Source: Isoetes taiwanensis
Lineage: Eukaryota > Streptophyta > Lycopodiopsida > Isoetales > Isoetaceae
Length of the DNA: 64,000 nucleotides
Assembly: GCA_021234155.1 (NCBI GenBank)
Contig: JAJEKV010000529.1
Span: 94,191 to 158,190, forward strand
Direction of reading: 5' to 3'
The notes under the pieces are model-generated. The model was not told the origin of the DNA. It saw nothing but the letters and a program-made list of their open reading frames with translations, and did no database searches. Position numbers and translations under genes: made by a program. Shown here in pieces: positions 22,330-34,389 of the stretch (positions are counted from its first letter, which is position 1; every line of letters starts with the position of its first letter).

Positions 22330-25300
22330 CCAAAGACCAAAACTTCGGCACCCAAAATGCACTTATGGGGTTTCGCTGGGACCTTCTATTCACGGCGTCA
22401 TGGGGTTTCGTTTGAACGCGCGGTTTGATATGTTCTCCGGACGGATGTCGAACTTGAACAAAGGATTCAATGGTGGGATATAGAGCACGCCAAAAAGTCG
22501 AGGCTGCTGCCTCGAAGGGAGCTTTTAAGCGCCGCCTATCTAATGAGGACGCCTTGCAAGGTCTGGCCTTGTTTGCTTGGGCAAGTTTATGACGCGGACG
22601 TATTATAATTAATCTAAACCTTTCCAAAATTTTTAAGTCCTGTATGTTGGCGATGACTACTATGCATTAATTTAAGTCCATTACTATGCATTAATTACAA
22701 TTCGAATGTCTTGCTCTGCGCAAATGCGGCCCTTGACTTCTAAGCTGCCACAACGGGAGAGTACAGGTCCAAACTCCATTCCGTCGGGTTCCCCTTGCTT
22801 CGGCGTACTCAAGCGCATGTGATTGGCCATGTCCCAAGTGCAAAAGACCAAAACTTCGGCACCCAAAGCGCAAAACACGCTGGCTAGAACACGGCAACTC
22901 ATAGGGTTTACGTCGAGGGGCTCTATCCTTGTCGGTCGACTAGGACCTTTGTAGTGTCTTGGCGTAGAGGGGGGGTGTTGGCCTTGAGCCACGGACCCTA
23001 AAACCACCGGGCGGCTTGCCCCAAAAGTCCTCTCAGAAGGCCACGGCGGCGGACGGGCAACTTCCCCTCTCGGGAACCGTGATCTGTCTCGCCCAATGGA
23101 CTCGAAGCGTCTACATTGCCCTAGTGACCAAGTTTTTGTGGGCGAAGCCCACCCCTTCTCGAAGAAGCCAAACTATCTCATGTGCAACAACTTTCGTAGT
23201 CAATTGGCCTAGGAGGTGGCTGGCGAATCTTTGCAATGTAGGGCATAAGTGTTTCTTTCTTTTACCAAAGCCAGCCGTATAACTTGGTCCCTAGGGTAAG
23301 TTTGGCATTCCGGACGATGTGGCAAAGTCGAATCGCCATTTCGGAGCCTCCACAATGTCCGAACGACAAAACACTTTGGTTTTACACTTTTCGCCCGCCC
23401 GGGGCGCTTGGCGGTTTGATATGTTCTCTGGGACGGATGTTGGATTTTTTGGACCTTCTCGAACCAGGTTCCTTGAACAAAGGATTCAATGGTGGGATCA
23501 CGGGGCAGAGATGGGAAGTGTGGTCTTTAGCGTCGCCCGTGGGCTTTTTTGCGCCGAGAAAGGCTGCCTCGGGAAGCTTTTGGGGCTCGCCTCACGGGGT
23601 TGGACTCTCCCCTCTAATGAGGAGGCCTTGCAAGGTCCTGGCCTTGTTTGACTTGGGCAAGTGTGCCAGCTCGGCTGCCCAACAACAGGCTGCCCGGACC
23701 GTTCTAATGCAAACTATTTGATCTAAATCTTATCCAAAATTTTTGAAAGTTGGCATGTATGTTGGCGATGACTTAGGAAGCTAGCTGACAAAAAATCAGA
23801 ATTTAAGTCCGTACTATGCATTAATTACGAATTTACGAATGTCTTGCTCTTTGCAAAAGCGACCCTTGACTTCTAAGCGCCACAGCGGGAGGATTCTGAG
23901 GTCCAAAGCGTATTCCGTCAGTTCCCCTTGCTTCCGTTCTCAACTGCATGTGATCGGCCACGTCCCAAGTGCAAAAGACCAAAACTCGGCACCCAAAACG
24001 CAAACCCTGCTAGAACCTGGCAACTCATAGGGTTTACGTTTCGGAGGCTCTATCCTTGTCGGTCGACTAGGACCTTGCGCCGTGTCTTGGCGTAGGGGGG
24101 TGTTGATGCGAGCCACGGACCCTAAAACCACCGAGGCGGCTTGCCCCAAAAACTCCTCTCGAAGGCCACGGCGACGGACGCAACTTCCCTCTCGGGCTGT
24201 GATACGTCTACGCCAATGGACTCGAGCGTCGACATTGCCCGAGGGACCAAGTTTTGTGGCGAAGCCCACCCTTCTCGAAGAAGCGCCAAACTATCTCATG
24301 TGCAACACACTCGTAGTCAATTGGCCTTGGAGGTGGGCTCTTTGAATCTTTGCAGGTGTTTCTTTCTTTTGCAAAGCCCGGCCAGGTGTAACTTGGTCCC
24401 TAGGGTATTTTGGCATTAGGACGATGTGGCGAAGTCGAATCGCCATTTGAACCTCTAATGTCCGAACGATAAAACACTTTGGATTCTACATGCGTCGCTG
24501 AGGGCCTTGGCGGTTTGATATGTTCTCCGGACGGATGTTGGATTTTTTGGACCTTCGAACCAGGTTCCTTGAACAAAGGATTCAAGCGGTTGGGATCACG
24601 GAACCAAGATCCGGGAGTGTGGTCTTTAGCGTCGCCCCGTGAGGAGCTGCCCGAGGAAAGGCTGCCTCGGGGAAGCTTTTGGGGCTCGCCTCACGGGGTT
24701 GGACTCTCCCCTCTAATGAGGAGGCCATGCAAGGTCACGGCCTTGTTTGACTTGGGCAAGTGTGCGGCTTTCATTTGCCCAACAACATTTGGCCCGGACG
24801 TTCTAATGCAAACTATTTGATCTAAACCTTATCAAAAATTTTGAAAGTTGGCACTGTATGTTGGCGATGACTTAGGAAGCTAGTGACAAAAATCAGAATT
24901 TAAGTCCGTACTATGCATTAATTACAAATTTACGAATGTCTTGCTACAGCAAAAGCGGCCCTTGACTTCTAACTGCCACAATGGGAGGAGTACAGGTCCA
25001 AACTCCATTCCGTCAGTTCCCCTTGCTTCGCGTTCTCAACTGCATGTGATCGGCCACGTCCCAAGTGCAACAGACCAAAACTCGGCACCCAAAACGCAAA
25101 CCCTGCTAGAACTTGGCAACTCATAGGGTTTACGTTTCGGAGGCTCTATTCTTGTCAGATTCGACTAGGACCTTGCGCCGTGTCTTGGCGTAGGGGGTGT
25201 TGATGCGAGGAGCGGACCTAAAAACCACCGGGCGGCTTGCCCCAAAGTCCTCTCCGAAGGCCACGGCGGACGGACGGGCAACTTCCCTCTCGGGAACCGT

Positions 25301-26640
25301 GATCATCTCGCCAATGGACTCGAGCGTCGACATTGCCCTAGGGACCAAGTTTTGTGGCGAAACCCACCCTTCTCGAAGAAGCGCCAAACTATCTCATGTG
25401 CAACACACTTTGTAGTCAATTGGCCTAGGAGGTGGGTTCTTGAATCTTTTGCAATGTAGGGCGTAAGTGTTTCTTTCTTTTGCAAACGGACCGTGTAACT
25501 TGGTCTCTAGGGTATTTTGGCATTCGGACGATGTGGCGAAGTCGAATCGCCATTTCGAACCTCGCAATGTCAGAACGACAAAACACTTTGGTTTCTACAT
25601 TGTCGCCCGCAGGGCGCCGTGGTTTGATATGTTCCCGGACCCGGATGTTGGATTTTTTTGGACCTTCTCGAACCAGGTTCCTTGAACAAAGGATTCAGCG
25701 GTCGGATACGGAGGCCGAGATCGGGAGTGTGGTCTTTAGCGTCGCCCCCGGGGGCTGCGAGGAAAGGCTGCCTCGGGGAAGCTTTTGGGGCTCGCCTCAC
25801 GGGGTTGGGACTCTTCCCTCTAATGAGGAGGCCTTGCAAGGTCTGGCCTTGTTTGACTTGGGCAAGTGTGCGGCTCATTTTGCCCAACAACGGCTGCGGG
25901 ACCGTTCTAATGCAAACTATTTGATCTAAACCTTATCAAAATTTTTGAAAGTTGGCATGTATGTTGGCGATGACTTAGGAAGCTAGCTGACAAAAATCAG
26001 AATTTAAGTCCATACTATGCATTAATTACGAATTTACGAATGTCTTGCTATTGCAAAAGAGCCCTTGACTTCTAAGCGCCACAACGGGAGGAGTACTGAG
26101 TCCAAACTCCATTCCGTCGGTTCCCCTTGCAGCGTTCTCAGCTGCATGTGATCGGGCCACGTCCCAAGTGCATAAGACCAAAACTTCGGCACCCAAAACA
26201 CAAACCACGCTAGAACACGGCAACTCATACGGTTTACGTTTGGGCTCTATCCTTGTCGATTCGACTAAGACCTTGCGCCGTGTCTTGGCGTAGGGGGGTG
26301 TTGAGGCGAGCCACGGACCCTAAAACCACCGGGCGGCTTGCCCCAAAAGTCCTCTCGAAGGCCACGGCGGCGGGCGGGCAACTTCCCCTCGCCGGGCCGT
26401 GATGCTACGTCGCCAATGGACTCAGAATGTCGACATTGCCCTAGGGACCAAGTTTTGTGGCCAGAAGCCCACCCCTTCTCGAAGAAGCGCCAAACTATCT
26501 CATGTGCAACACACTCGTAGTCAATTGGCCTAGGAGGTGGGCTGCGAATCTTGCAATGTAGGGCGTAAGTGTGTCGTTTTTTTGCAAAATTGACTGTGTA
26601 ACTTGGTCCCTAGAGTAATTTTGACTTTCCAAACGATAAG
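22330..26640. repeat. Tandem array 1 of a ~1.1 kb unit (about four copies, first one shortened)
   Basis: Using the marker TGTATGTTGGCGATGAC, copies lie at about 22641, 23755, 24853 and 25957, a period of 1.10-1.11 kb. The units are moderately GC-rich with one AT-rich stretch (ATGCATTAATTAC). The long open frames in the units shift between copies through many small indels, so I regard them as non-coding. The unit is homologous, in reverse complement, to the array at 56.7-64 kb. Confidence 0.9.
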
Positions 26641-26890
26641 CGACGTCAGATCCGCGGGCGGCGTTAAGCGGCGTTTTTGTGCGTGTACGACACGCCGCGC
26701 TTGCTGGCGTGGCGCCCGGCACCATGTCCGCGGGCATGGTGGACCGCGTCGGCTGTTTATGTGGCGTCGTTGAGCGATGTCGTGATGCGTTGAGCGGCGT
26801 CCGCGGTCGTCAAGCGGCGTTTGTCGTCGTTCCTCGACGACTTGAAGTCGTTCAACGACCTTTAGACGTCGTTGAAGGTCGACTATCCCT
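26640..26890. repeat. CG-rich subterminal repeats of the nested element
   Basis: Repeated GGCGT, GCGGCG and CGTCGTT words, ending in near-palindromic runs such as CGACGACTTGAAGTCGTTC, lie directly inside the CTTGTAGTG terminus. Composition differs sharply from the adjacent array. The same style of CG-rich repeat occurs at 45.9-46.4, 49.75-50.29 and 56.57-56.66 kb. Confidence 0.75.
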
Positions 26891-27014
26891 TGTAGTGACT
26901 CTTGTATGCATATGGGTAAAAATAGTAAACTTTGTATATGTAGATGTACAAGAAGATGAGCACACTTAAATTAGGGGTGCCACCTATCTCATTATGCACT
27001 CTACTTGGCAAGTT

Positions 27015-27242
27015 CAATCGATGAGCTTGGGGTACAACGCGACCAATAATTATAAATGGTTCAACAAACCATGGAGCTCATTTCTTAGCTTTAGGAATGT
27101 TAAAGAACTATGGTTTATCCTAAAAAAATACCTAATCCCCTACAACAAATTTGCATGGATAACATGGAACTTGGGTCGGGATTATCGTTGGACCGTAAAT
27201 CAAGAAATTTATATTAAGTGGTCCATTTGGTGGTACGTGACT
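27015..27242 (+). CDS. Unidentified aromatic-rich open frame
   Basis: About 76 codons rich in Trp, Tyr and Lys (KWFNKPWSSFLSF, FAWITWNLGRDYRW, IYIKWSIWWYVT). The composition looks coding, perhaps an exon of a transposon-associated protein, but I cannot assign a family. It lies between the nested array element and an AT-rich stretch inside the large CACTA element. Confidence 0.3.
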
Positions 27243-27895
27243 TAGTCCCTTGTGAGTTGATTGCACTTGCCATGCAATAAATACTATTATATATCTCATG
27301 GGCAATATTGTTACTTCAACATCTCTAAGCTAGTATGTCATAAACCACCCTCAATAGATCCAGCTTATTGGTTTGTGGCATATCCACATTTGAACTTTTT
27401 TAAGCTAAAGAGTCTTTTGTAACAAATAGCATTCCCTAGCCCTATACAAGATACATGCATAAGTTGCGAATGTGAAAAATATTAATTAGATATTTGCATA
27501 GATATCTAACCTAGGTCATAGATAAGATTTAAGTGCAGGGATTTATCATATGGTATTCTCGCAGAAAGAAATGGTCGATGGTTTGATTTTTAGTGACATT
27601 GATGCATAATGCAATGGTCAATTAATATGACCATATATGCATAGAGATCTTGCAAAAAACTTGGTTAAATAAAGACGGCGAAGTGGGAAACGTGACTAAT
27701 TCAGTGGCCACATGTTTTTGAGATTATTGTGCTGGAGAACCAACTCATTAGTAAATTTACTAGCACAACCTTAAAATTTGCAATGGTTATATCATGACGA
27801 TGATTTAATGAGTTATATGGCTTATATATATATGTAACACTTATGCTTACATATATGGCTTATAAGGGACAAATAAATTCAAAAGAGAAATTATC

Positions 27896-28015
27896 AAATG
27901 CAATCTTGTAACAGTTGTAACGAGTCACAGGTGGTGGCGAATCGTCACAAATTTTTTCATCTTCTTCATTGTAACGAGTCACAGTTGGCGGGGATGCGTC
28001 ACAAACTTATTCCCA
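27896..28015. promoter_or_regulatory. Internal cluster of CACTA subterminal-type motifs
   Basis: Two TTGTAACGAGTCACAG boxes and two TCGTCACAAA/GCGTCACAAA boxes occur within 120 bp. They match the motif found at both ends of the large element, but lie in its interior. A purine/pyrimidine-mixed leader and a possible splice donor (CCAGGTATTT) follow at about 28130, so this may be the promoter region of the element's second transcription unit. The role is inferred. Confidence 0.45.
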
Positions 28016-28689
28016 AATTCCCAAATTCTTCCGTGATTTCTTGATTCCCGCCAATCTTGCTAATCGATCTTGTTTGCGGTGCTTGCGGTGCTGAAGGTTG
28101 ATCTGTAGACGCTACTCATCATCCTTCCAGGTATTTTTTTATCCCTCACTTTCAATCTAAAATCCCTCACTTTCAATTTAAAATTTATGCATAGGTAGCA
28201 AGAATGCTCAAACATTGTGTTTTAATTGTTCACCGATGTAGAGAGGCAAATTCAAACGGGCAAAATTCCGAGGGAAGCAAAGGGCTATTTTCAAGGAATT
28301 GAGTAAGAAGGCAAAACCAGGTCAGAAATTAGATACGTTTATTTGTAATAGAGTATGCAAGCTTTGATGTGCAAGAATAGAGTTGGCTCATATATGCAAG
28401 CTTTGATGTGGAAGCCTCGTATATTAAGCTACACTCAAACAGAATGGTGAATTTTATTGTAATGAGTGCATCTTCTTCATATGACGGCAATCTAAGAACC
28501 TAGAAGGCACAAGCTTTGTGTGGAATCCTCTTTGAGCATAGGTGCTAACTGTATGCGCTAGTTTCTTCTCATCAAGTGTTTACATTATTTAACATTGAAC
28601 CCCCACTTAACACTCCATGTACAAGTGAAAAATCGATGCAAGCAGGGAAAGATGTTTTTTTGCCAAAGAATTGACATATAGTACAGACC

Positions 28690-28920
28690 TCATCTAGCAG
28701 CTATTGTTGATAGAAGTTCATCAAGTAGTGCTTTTAACTTTGCTTTAGTGATGGCTCCTTCTCTGCGGCTTCCAGGTACTTCTTCTCCGTCTTTAAAAAG
28801 AATAATAGTTGGCAGCTATAGGGTTTGTATTTGTCAACCAGCTGTGGATTAGGATCTGTTTTAATCTTGTAAACTTTTAATTGCCCAGCATAATTCTGCA
28901 TAAAATTCAAAAGAGTATCT
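28690..28920 (-). pseudogene. Captured thioredoxin C-terminal fragment (plastid x/z-type-like), frameshifted
   Basis: The minus strand reads AGQLKVYKIKTDPNPQLVDK and then YKPYS. After a one-base frame change near 28815 it continues [20 protein letters not shown] and [20 protein letters not shown] before a stop. This is the second half of a chloroplast-type thioredoxin, including the cis-Pro loop (LPT) region; the WCGPC active-site half is missing. Its antisense orientation, truncation and position inside the CACTA element indicate capture of a host gene fragment. Confidence 0.8.
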
Positions 28921-29008
28921 CCATCAAAATTCCGCTATGAATTCAGCGTTATCAGTTTTCAATTGTTTCCAATAATGGAATATATTTCACGACAAACCAT
29001 TACCATAG

Positions 29009-29100
29009 TGGCCAGTATAGACTAAAGCATAAAATGGCCTATATTAATGCATGGTGGCCAGTATAGACTAAAGCATAAAATGGCCTATATTACCTATTTT
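29009..29100. repeat. 46-bp tandem duplication
   Basis: TGGCCAGTATAGACTAAAGC, followed by ATAAAATGGCCTATATTA, occurs at 29009 and again at 29055, identical over about 38 bases. Confidence 0.9.
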
Positions 29101-29699
29101 GCCATGTTTTTGTCCATTTCTAATTTATCACTTTGCTTAGGGCAGTTGACAGTAAGTTCTTGCATATTGCTGCAACTGTCAAAACACAACAAGGAGTTAC
29201 ATGGAGTTGTATTCGTGTTTAGAATGTGCTGGCAGAGCCCGGACTTAAGGCAACTGGTCATATGAATAAGGCACGCATATACACAGTTGATGGAACTCCT
29301 CATGCACAAGGAGTTGCTTGTCTAACAGCAGACTTCACTGCTGAATATTTGTGGCATGCCAGATATGGTCATGTAGGAGCATGAGCTTTTGGTGAGTATT
29401 GGAGCATTAGCTTATGGTGCTATTCCTATGGAAAAAGCAAAACAGCCTTTGCTAATGTCCAAAAGGATGCAATCCTCAAATGAAGCAGGTCTTTCCAGAA
29501 TTGCAGATTTTGTGGAAGATGGCACTTATAAACAAGAGTTTAGGGTTGAACTTCTTAAAATTTGTTTCAGCAAATTCCTTGCGTACAAACACCATCTTCA
29601 CAACACGAGCCTGTTTCATTCTTCAGTTGATAAGGATGTCTCTAATTCTCATCTATAGAGGCTCTTCAGGTTGAAGATGTCGCTCCTTGAAATGCAATG

Positions 29700-31204
29700 A
29701 TTAAAGGGCATGGCCTTAATTTTGCAGGGAGCATGGCTGTCCAATTTTTTGAAGACATGCAAGAACATGGTGTAAATCCTAACATTCACATGTCTGCTTG
29801 CTGCCTGTGGCCGCGCAAGTTTGGTGGTCAAGGGTCATGAGTATTTCAAAGTAATGCAGGAGGTATGGCATTATGCCCACAGAAGATCACTATACTTGAT
29901 TATGCACGACCAGGATACTTGATTAAGGCAGAGAAATTGGCTGGCTGTACCACGCCTCTTATCAAAAGTGTGGCTCATTAATTGACATGTATTTTAAGCG
30001 TGGCGAAGAATCCATTCAACTCTGTTACCGGATCTTTGCAGGAGAATATACCCCAAACAAGGTTACTTTTGTTAGCATTGTTGATGCACGTACTAGGCTT
30101 GAATCTCGACCAATGGGATTTCGATACATTGGGATATTGTTAGACATGGCGACTCGGATGTCATTGTAAAGGCGCACTACTTAATATGTATGGCAAATGT
30201 GGGCTATTGGGAGATGCCGTCAAATGTTTGATGAGCTTCCTAAAAGGAATGTTGTATCTTTTACTTTGCCATGATTGCAGCATATGCTTCGGCATGGTCT
30301 TGCCAAGGAAGCCTTGGAACTCTTCTATGAAATCGGCAGGATGGCACAAAGCCTAATGAAATCACTTTCCTTAGCATTCGCTCTGCATGCGACCATTACG
30401 GACTATGGGACAATGGTGACCTTTGGTTTGTTTCCATGTGTGCAGATTATGGCATCTTACCTTTGGTGGATCACTACTATAGCCTATTAAATCTTATTAG
30501 TCATGTTTGGATGGTTCAATGAAGCGAGAGGATTTTTGTTAGTGAAATGCTATTTCAAGCTACATTACATTTAGCGATATTATGGTTGCATGCGACCATG
30601 AGGGATTTGGTTGATGATGGCTGTCATTGTTATGTCTCCATGAGTATAGATTATTTCATCTCACCGGTGTTGCAACACTTCAGCTCCATGGTTGATCTTC
30701 TTAGCCATACGGGATTTCTAGGCATTCTTTGAATCACTCATCAATAACATGCCTCTTGAGGCGATGCGGTATCATGGGCGACATTATTACGCTCCCACAA
30801 ACTTTTGCGGATCACGGGTCCACTACTAACTACTAATATTTTTCCATATATTCGCAAGAATTGATCCCTTGTGGCCTTGGCAATTTATATTTCAAAACAC
30901 AATCCTTTCTGTATTATGCTTGCAGAATTGGCAACTAAAGAGAAACTTATCTGCCTGTATCTCTAGTAATCAGTATTTTAATCTAATGCTACCAGATTAA
31001 CTGCAGATGTTTGCTGGTCCACCAATTGGACAATGTTATGATGCAGCTGGGCATATGGTGAACTTGAATCCTTTAGATACCACAGCATATGTCTTGCTTT
31101 CAAATATTTATGCTAAAGATTTTAGTTGGGCTGACCAATTAGGGTTGCAATGGGAGAGTATGCTTCATGAGATGTCCACTGGGGAAGTTGCGACTAGCAT
31201 GTAA
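29700..31204 (+). pseudogene. Captured PPR-protein gene fragments, multiply frameshifted
   Basis: Pentatricopeptide-repeat proteins bind organelle RNA. Segments of typical repeats are readable in shifting frames: MAVQFFEDMQEHGVNPN near 29.74 kb; AACGRASLV; YTPNKVTFVSIVDA near 30.05; LLNMYGKCGLLGDAVKCFDE near 30.18-30.23; NVVSFT and MIAAYAS near 30.27; GLAKEALELFYEIG; KPNEITFLSI near 30.35; then DYGILPLVDHYYSLLNLI near 30.44-30.50. An E-domain-like stretch (NLNPLDTTAYVLLSNIYAK) lies at 31.05-31.12. At least six frame changes and internal stops make it a pseudogene. Inside the CACTA element it is best explained as captured host sequence; it may combine two gene pieces. Confidence 0.82.
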
Positions 31205-32767
31205 AGATCGTAGCAAAAGTATGACGAGATAGTTAATACATGATGGATTTGTGAAACACAAGAGATATTAGTGGGAAAATGGTATGCATGCTTGGCCACA
31301 TGGTAGAAATGATCAACTAGGAGAGTTTTCGGTTCTAAACAAAAATCACGAGTTGATCTCTTTATTGTTTGCAACAGGTATATGGACACGGTTTTTATGC
31401 GCTGCGGAGACATATACCGATGCTTAAGATTGAGATCCTTTGAGAACCATGAGGGTGCATATGTTTAGGCTTATGCGAGATCGGATAATTGAAGCATCAA
31501 ATTGCGATGCGGTTTTTGAGTTCTTGATACCGGGACACACCTTTCTATTATTGTAATATGAGTATGTTAAAGATAGGTCTGACCTAAGCAATCACAAAAA
31601 AGTAGATCTCTTTATTGTTGTGCAATTCAAGAATCGAACCATACTTCAAATATACATAGCTTATCGGCTTGCTTTAAATTGATGTCCTTTGGGACAACGT
31701 GACCAGCATTGCTTTAGCTTTATCCATTGTTGGATAATCGAGGCATCAATTTCAGACTGGCTTTGGTGTTGGCGCACACTTACTACTTTGTGCCATCGTT
31801 GATTGACGAATGAGTAATATCGTTTCTGAATAACTATCATTTCTGACACACATGGGTGTTCTAAAGACAGTGCCTACCTAAAAAAGCGGATGGGCAAAAG
31901 ATTAGAGATATGAAGCCACGAATCTTTGCCAGAGGAGAAAGTAATCAACAACCATTACTGTGTCTAGAGTGAGACACACATATAGGGGATTCCGAACTGA
32001 CAGCTTGAGGTAGGTATTTCAAAAGATTGAGAAATCTGCAATATGGAAGAGGATGCACAATGGATAGTGGCAAATATGAATCTAGATGCGAGAACACATA
32101 TTACACTCAATTGTTCAGGAAGGAATTTTTACCAAGATGTGAACAAAGCAAGTTCCAAGGAAATAATGTAATATTTGAGTTTGCCCCTGTGTTAATGCTA
32201 GAAATCTCACTCTTTCTCCATATTAATTGTTATGTTCAAAACATGAGTAAGTTATAATAAAATATTTGAGTTTGTCCGTGAGCTTGAATAAGTATTGTAA
32301 AGCGTTTTTAATTTTAAAAGAGTACTTGAAGTAAGGATTTCTATTAATTTTGCATATGCTAACATGTGTTCAAATATAGATGGATGATTTTTTGGGACCC
32401 ATTTAATGTTGCGGTCTTGCGGATACTCTCGAGAGATATACAAAGCATTTGGGGGGATAGAGGAAGCGGAGTTAATGGGTGGATACAGGGACTTTGTTGG
32501 TACTATCCAACTTGCAAGGAGGTTGAACCCAAGGTTTGACGGATCATGAGGATCGGGGAGCAGCCCGGGAGGCGGCTTGGCGGCATGGAGATGATCACAC
32601 ATGTTGCCCATCGGACACCATTGCCGTCCCAGGGGCATGGCGCCACCCCTCAGTAGGTCCTACATCGCCGGATCCTATAAATATATCTCGCCTATGACTT
32701 CCCACGGGTTCTAGAGGTAGAGGGAGGCCACGGCGCCCTCCACCTTCATCAGAGGCTGACATTGTTG
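31205..32767. other. CACTA interior without recognised gene
   Basis: I see no family resemblance here. Two related stretches containing GGATAAT(T/C)GA(A/G)GCATCAA occur near 31483 and 31735, a sign of a small duplication. Near 32640-32760 the sequence becomes GC-rich and reads like a promoter plus leader (CCTATAAATATATC at about 32675-32690). Confidence 0.4.
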
Positions 32768-32845
32768 GGGTTTGTATAATTATTATACTTTTTGTATTCT
32801 TGTTCAGGTTTGTATAATTATTATACTTTTTGTATTCTTTGTATT
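32768..32845. repeat. 38-bp tandem duplication, AT-rich
   Basis: GGTTTGTATAATTATTATAC, followed by TTTTTGTATTC, occurs twice with a short CTTGTTCA spacer. A further degenerate ATTATTATACTTT copy follows. Confidence 0.8.
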
Positions 32846-32914
32846 CTTATTATTATAATTATTATACTTTATTTCTTGTTCCTTTCTTATGATATTGCAT
32901 GTTGGTTGCTTTCT

Positions 32915-34256
32915 AGATTGGAATCTTCAAGTATGAACCGGGCACAAAGGTGATACAAGGTACAACGGGTCTTCCTCCAATGGCTATAAGCAATTTGGGA
33001 AGCCAAAACTTAGGCAAGGGTCAAGGATTTTGCAAAATCCATAAAGAGGGGTGACGATTTGTTTTATTGGAAAGAACCACATAAGCACATGAACCAACAA
33101 AATAGATCGCATATTGAAGAAGTAAGTTTCTACCTAGATTTTTTAGTGTTATTTAGTGATATTCAAAAGTTCAGTAACTAGATGTTTTTATTGTTATTTA
33201 TTAGTGATATTAAAGAAGTTTGTAACTAGATTTTTTTTGTTATTATTATTTAATGATGATAAATTAAGTTTCAATGACTTAGGTATTGAACACCCTAGAG
33301 ACTCGGCATGGTGTTGGATTTGATAAATCTGAAGTGAAAGCGCAAGATGTGCGGCGTTTGAGGTAATCATATACAAAATAGAATAGATGCATTATGCTTT
33401 AGATGATTTGATTTTTGGAAGTGTTTATCGTTGTTAGAGTTGAAACTCACATTTCAATTCTATGGTTTTGTAGGACACGACGTTATAGAATGAAAAAAAA
33501 AGCTATGGTGTCTTTGGAGAAGAATACTCAAAAGCCTAAACGAGCAAGTGATGAGTTTTGGGGTGGGCTATTAAAAAAAGCCCAGTTGGATAAGGCGGAG
33601 ATCGAGACATGCACAACAAAAATTTCTTTTGCGTAAGTCCTACAATTCCTTGATGTATCTTGTCTATTATTAAAACTTTATTGAAATGGTTATGCTCTGA
33701 GTGCTAGAAAAGGAAGATCTTTGAGTGCGGGCCATCGACTTGGTAGCGGTGGTGAACTTACGTTTGCCCACGAAATTTGTAAGTTTCCTAACTTCTCTTC
33801 TTTTTATTTTATTTTTTGCTTTTTTTGGGGAGGGGTTCTATTATTTGAGTATAAATAAAAGCTAACAAATTTTTAATATTGTTTCATTTTAGTACCAAAA
33901 ATATGGGAAAGAGCCAACATTTGACCAAGCCCAATTCGCTAAAAGAATGTCTTTTCTTGAGTTGGAGCTTTATCTTACTTCGCCATAACACATGGCCCTT
34001 TGCACCATCTTTGATCAAGAAGTAAGTTCATATGATATTATTTATGCAATGACATTGGTCCTCGATGTTTATTAATCATAATTCTTTTTGCAGAGAATTA
34101 TGGCGACTAGGGCGATGAAGGAGGGGCGATATTGATGCTCTAATGTGGATTACGCATAGCGATAGCATTCCCCTTGGCGTAGAGGGTGACGAGATACGTA
34201 TGCGTCGGGATTATTTTGATGGAGATGACGACAGGAGCAGTAGCTATGCTGCATAA
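32915..34256 (+). pseudogene. Second CACTA ORF near the 3' end (Transposase_24/TNPA-like), low similarity
   Basis: Several short exon-like blocks occur before the right terminus. VLNTLETRHGVGFDKSEVKA is followed by a donor (33283-33362). Next comes RRYRMKKKAMVSLEKNTQK to DEFWGGLLKKAQLDKAEIE (33473-33632). SARKGRSLSAGHRLGSGGEL to TFAHEI follows near 33.7 kb, and YGKEPTFDQAQFAKRM near 33.9. The last exon is DALMWITHSDSIPLGVEGDE to SSSYAA with a stop at 34254. The order of a basic block, an S-G-S-x-SFA-like block and an acidic C-terminus resembles the Transposase_24 ORF of plant CACTA elements, which supplies the subterminal-repeat-binding role. In-frame stops occur in the upstream block (32.93-33.1 kb). 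The family call is tentative. Confidence 0.45.
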
Positions 34257-34389
34257 ACTTGTTTAAACAGTTTAAACCATATTTTTTTGTATACATTATT
34301 TTCTATCATGTAATCAATTTTTCAGTGTATTCTTTTACTCTTGGATACTCATTCCCCTTCCCTCCCCCCTTTTTTTTTAATTCAATACG

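Larger units (their letters stand above)
22314..26897. mobile_element. Nested CACTA-like element composed mainly of a tandem array
   Basis: The left end reads CACTACAAAAATGTTCCC and the right end, read on the minus strand, CACTACAAGGGATAGTCGACC. Eight terminal bases match and both sides are flanked by ACT (22311-22313 and 26898-26900). The right end has about 250 bp of CG-rich subterminal repeats; the left end passes straight into the array. There is no coding capacity. The weak TIR match beyond eight bases leaves some doubt about the left boundary. Confidence 0.6.

Noticed and set aside
22684-26520. Many 60-150 codon open frames on both strands across array 1
   Set aside because: They fall in tandem units whose reading frames are broken differently in each copy by small indels, with no conserved protein family. 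GC-rich repeats produce long frames by chance.
29250-29390. LWHARYGHVG resembling the gag-pre-integrase region of Copia retrotransposons
   Set aside because: Only about ten residues match; the expected downstream C-x-x-C and integrase blocks are not found in the next 300 bases.
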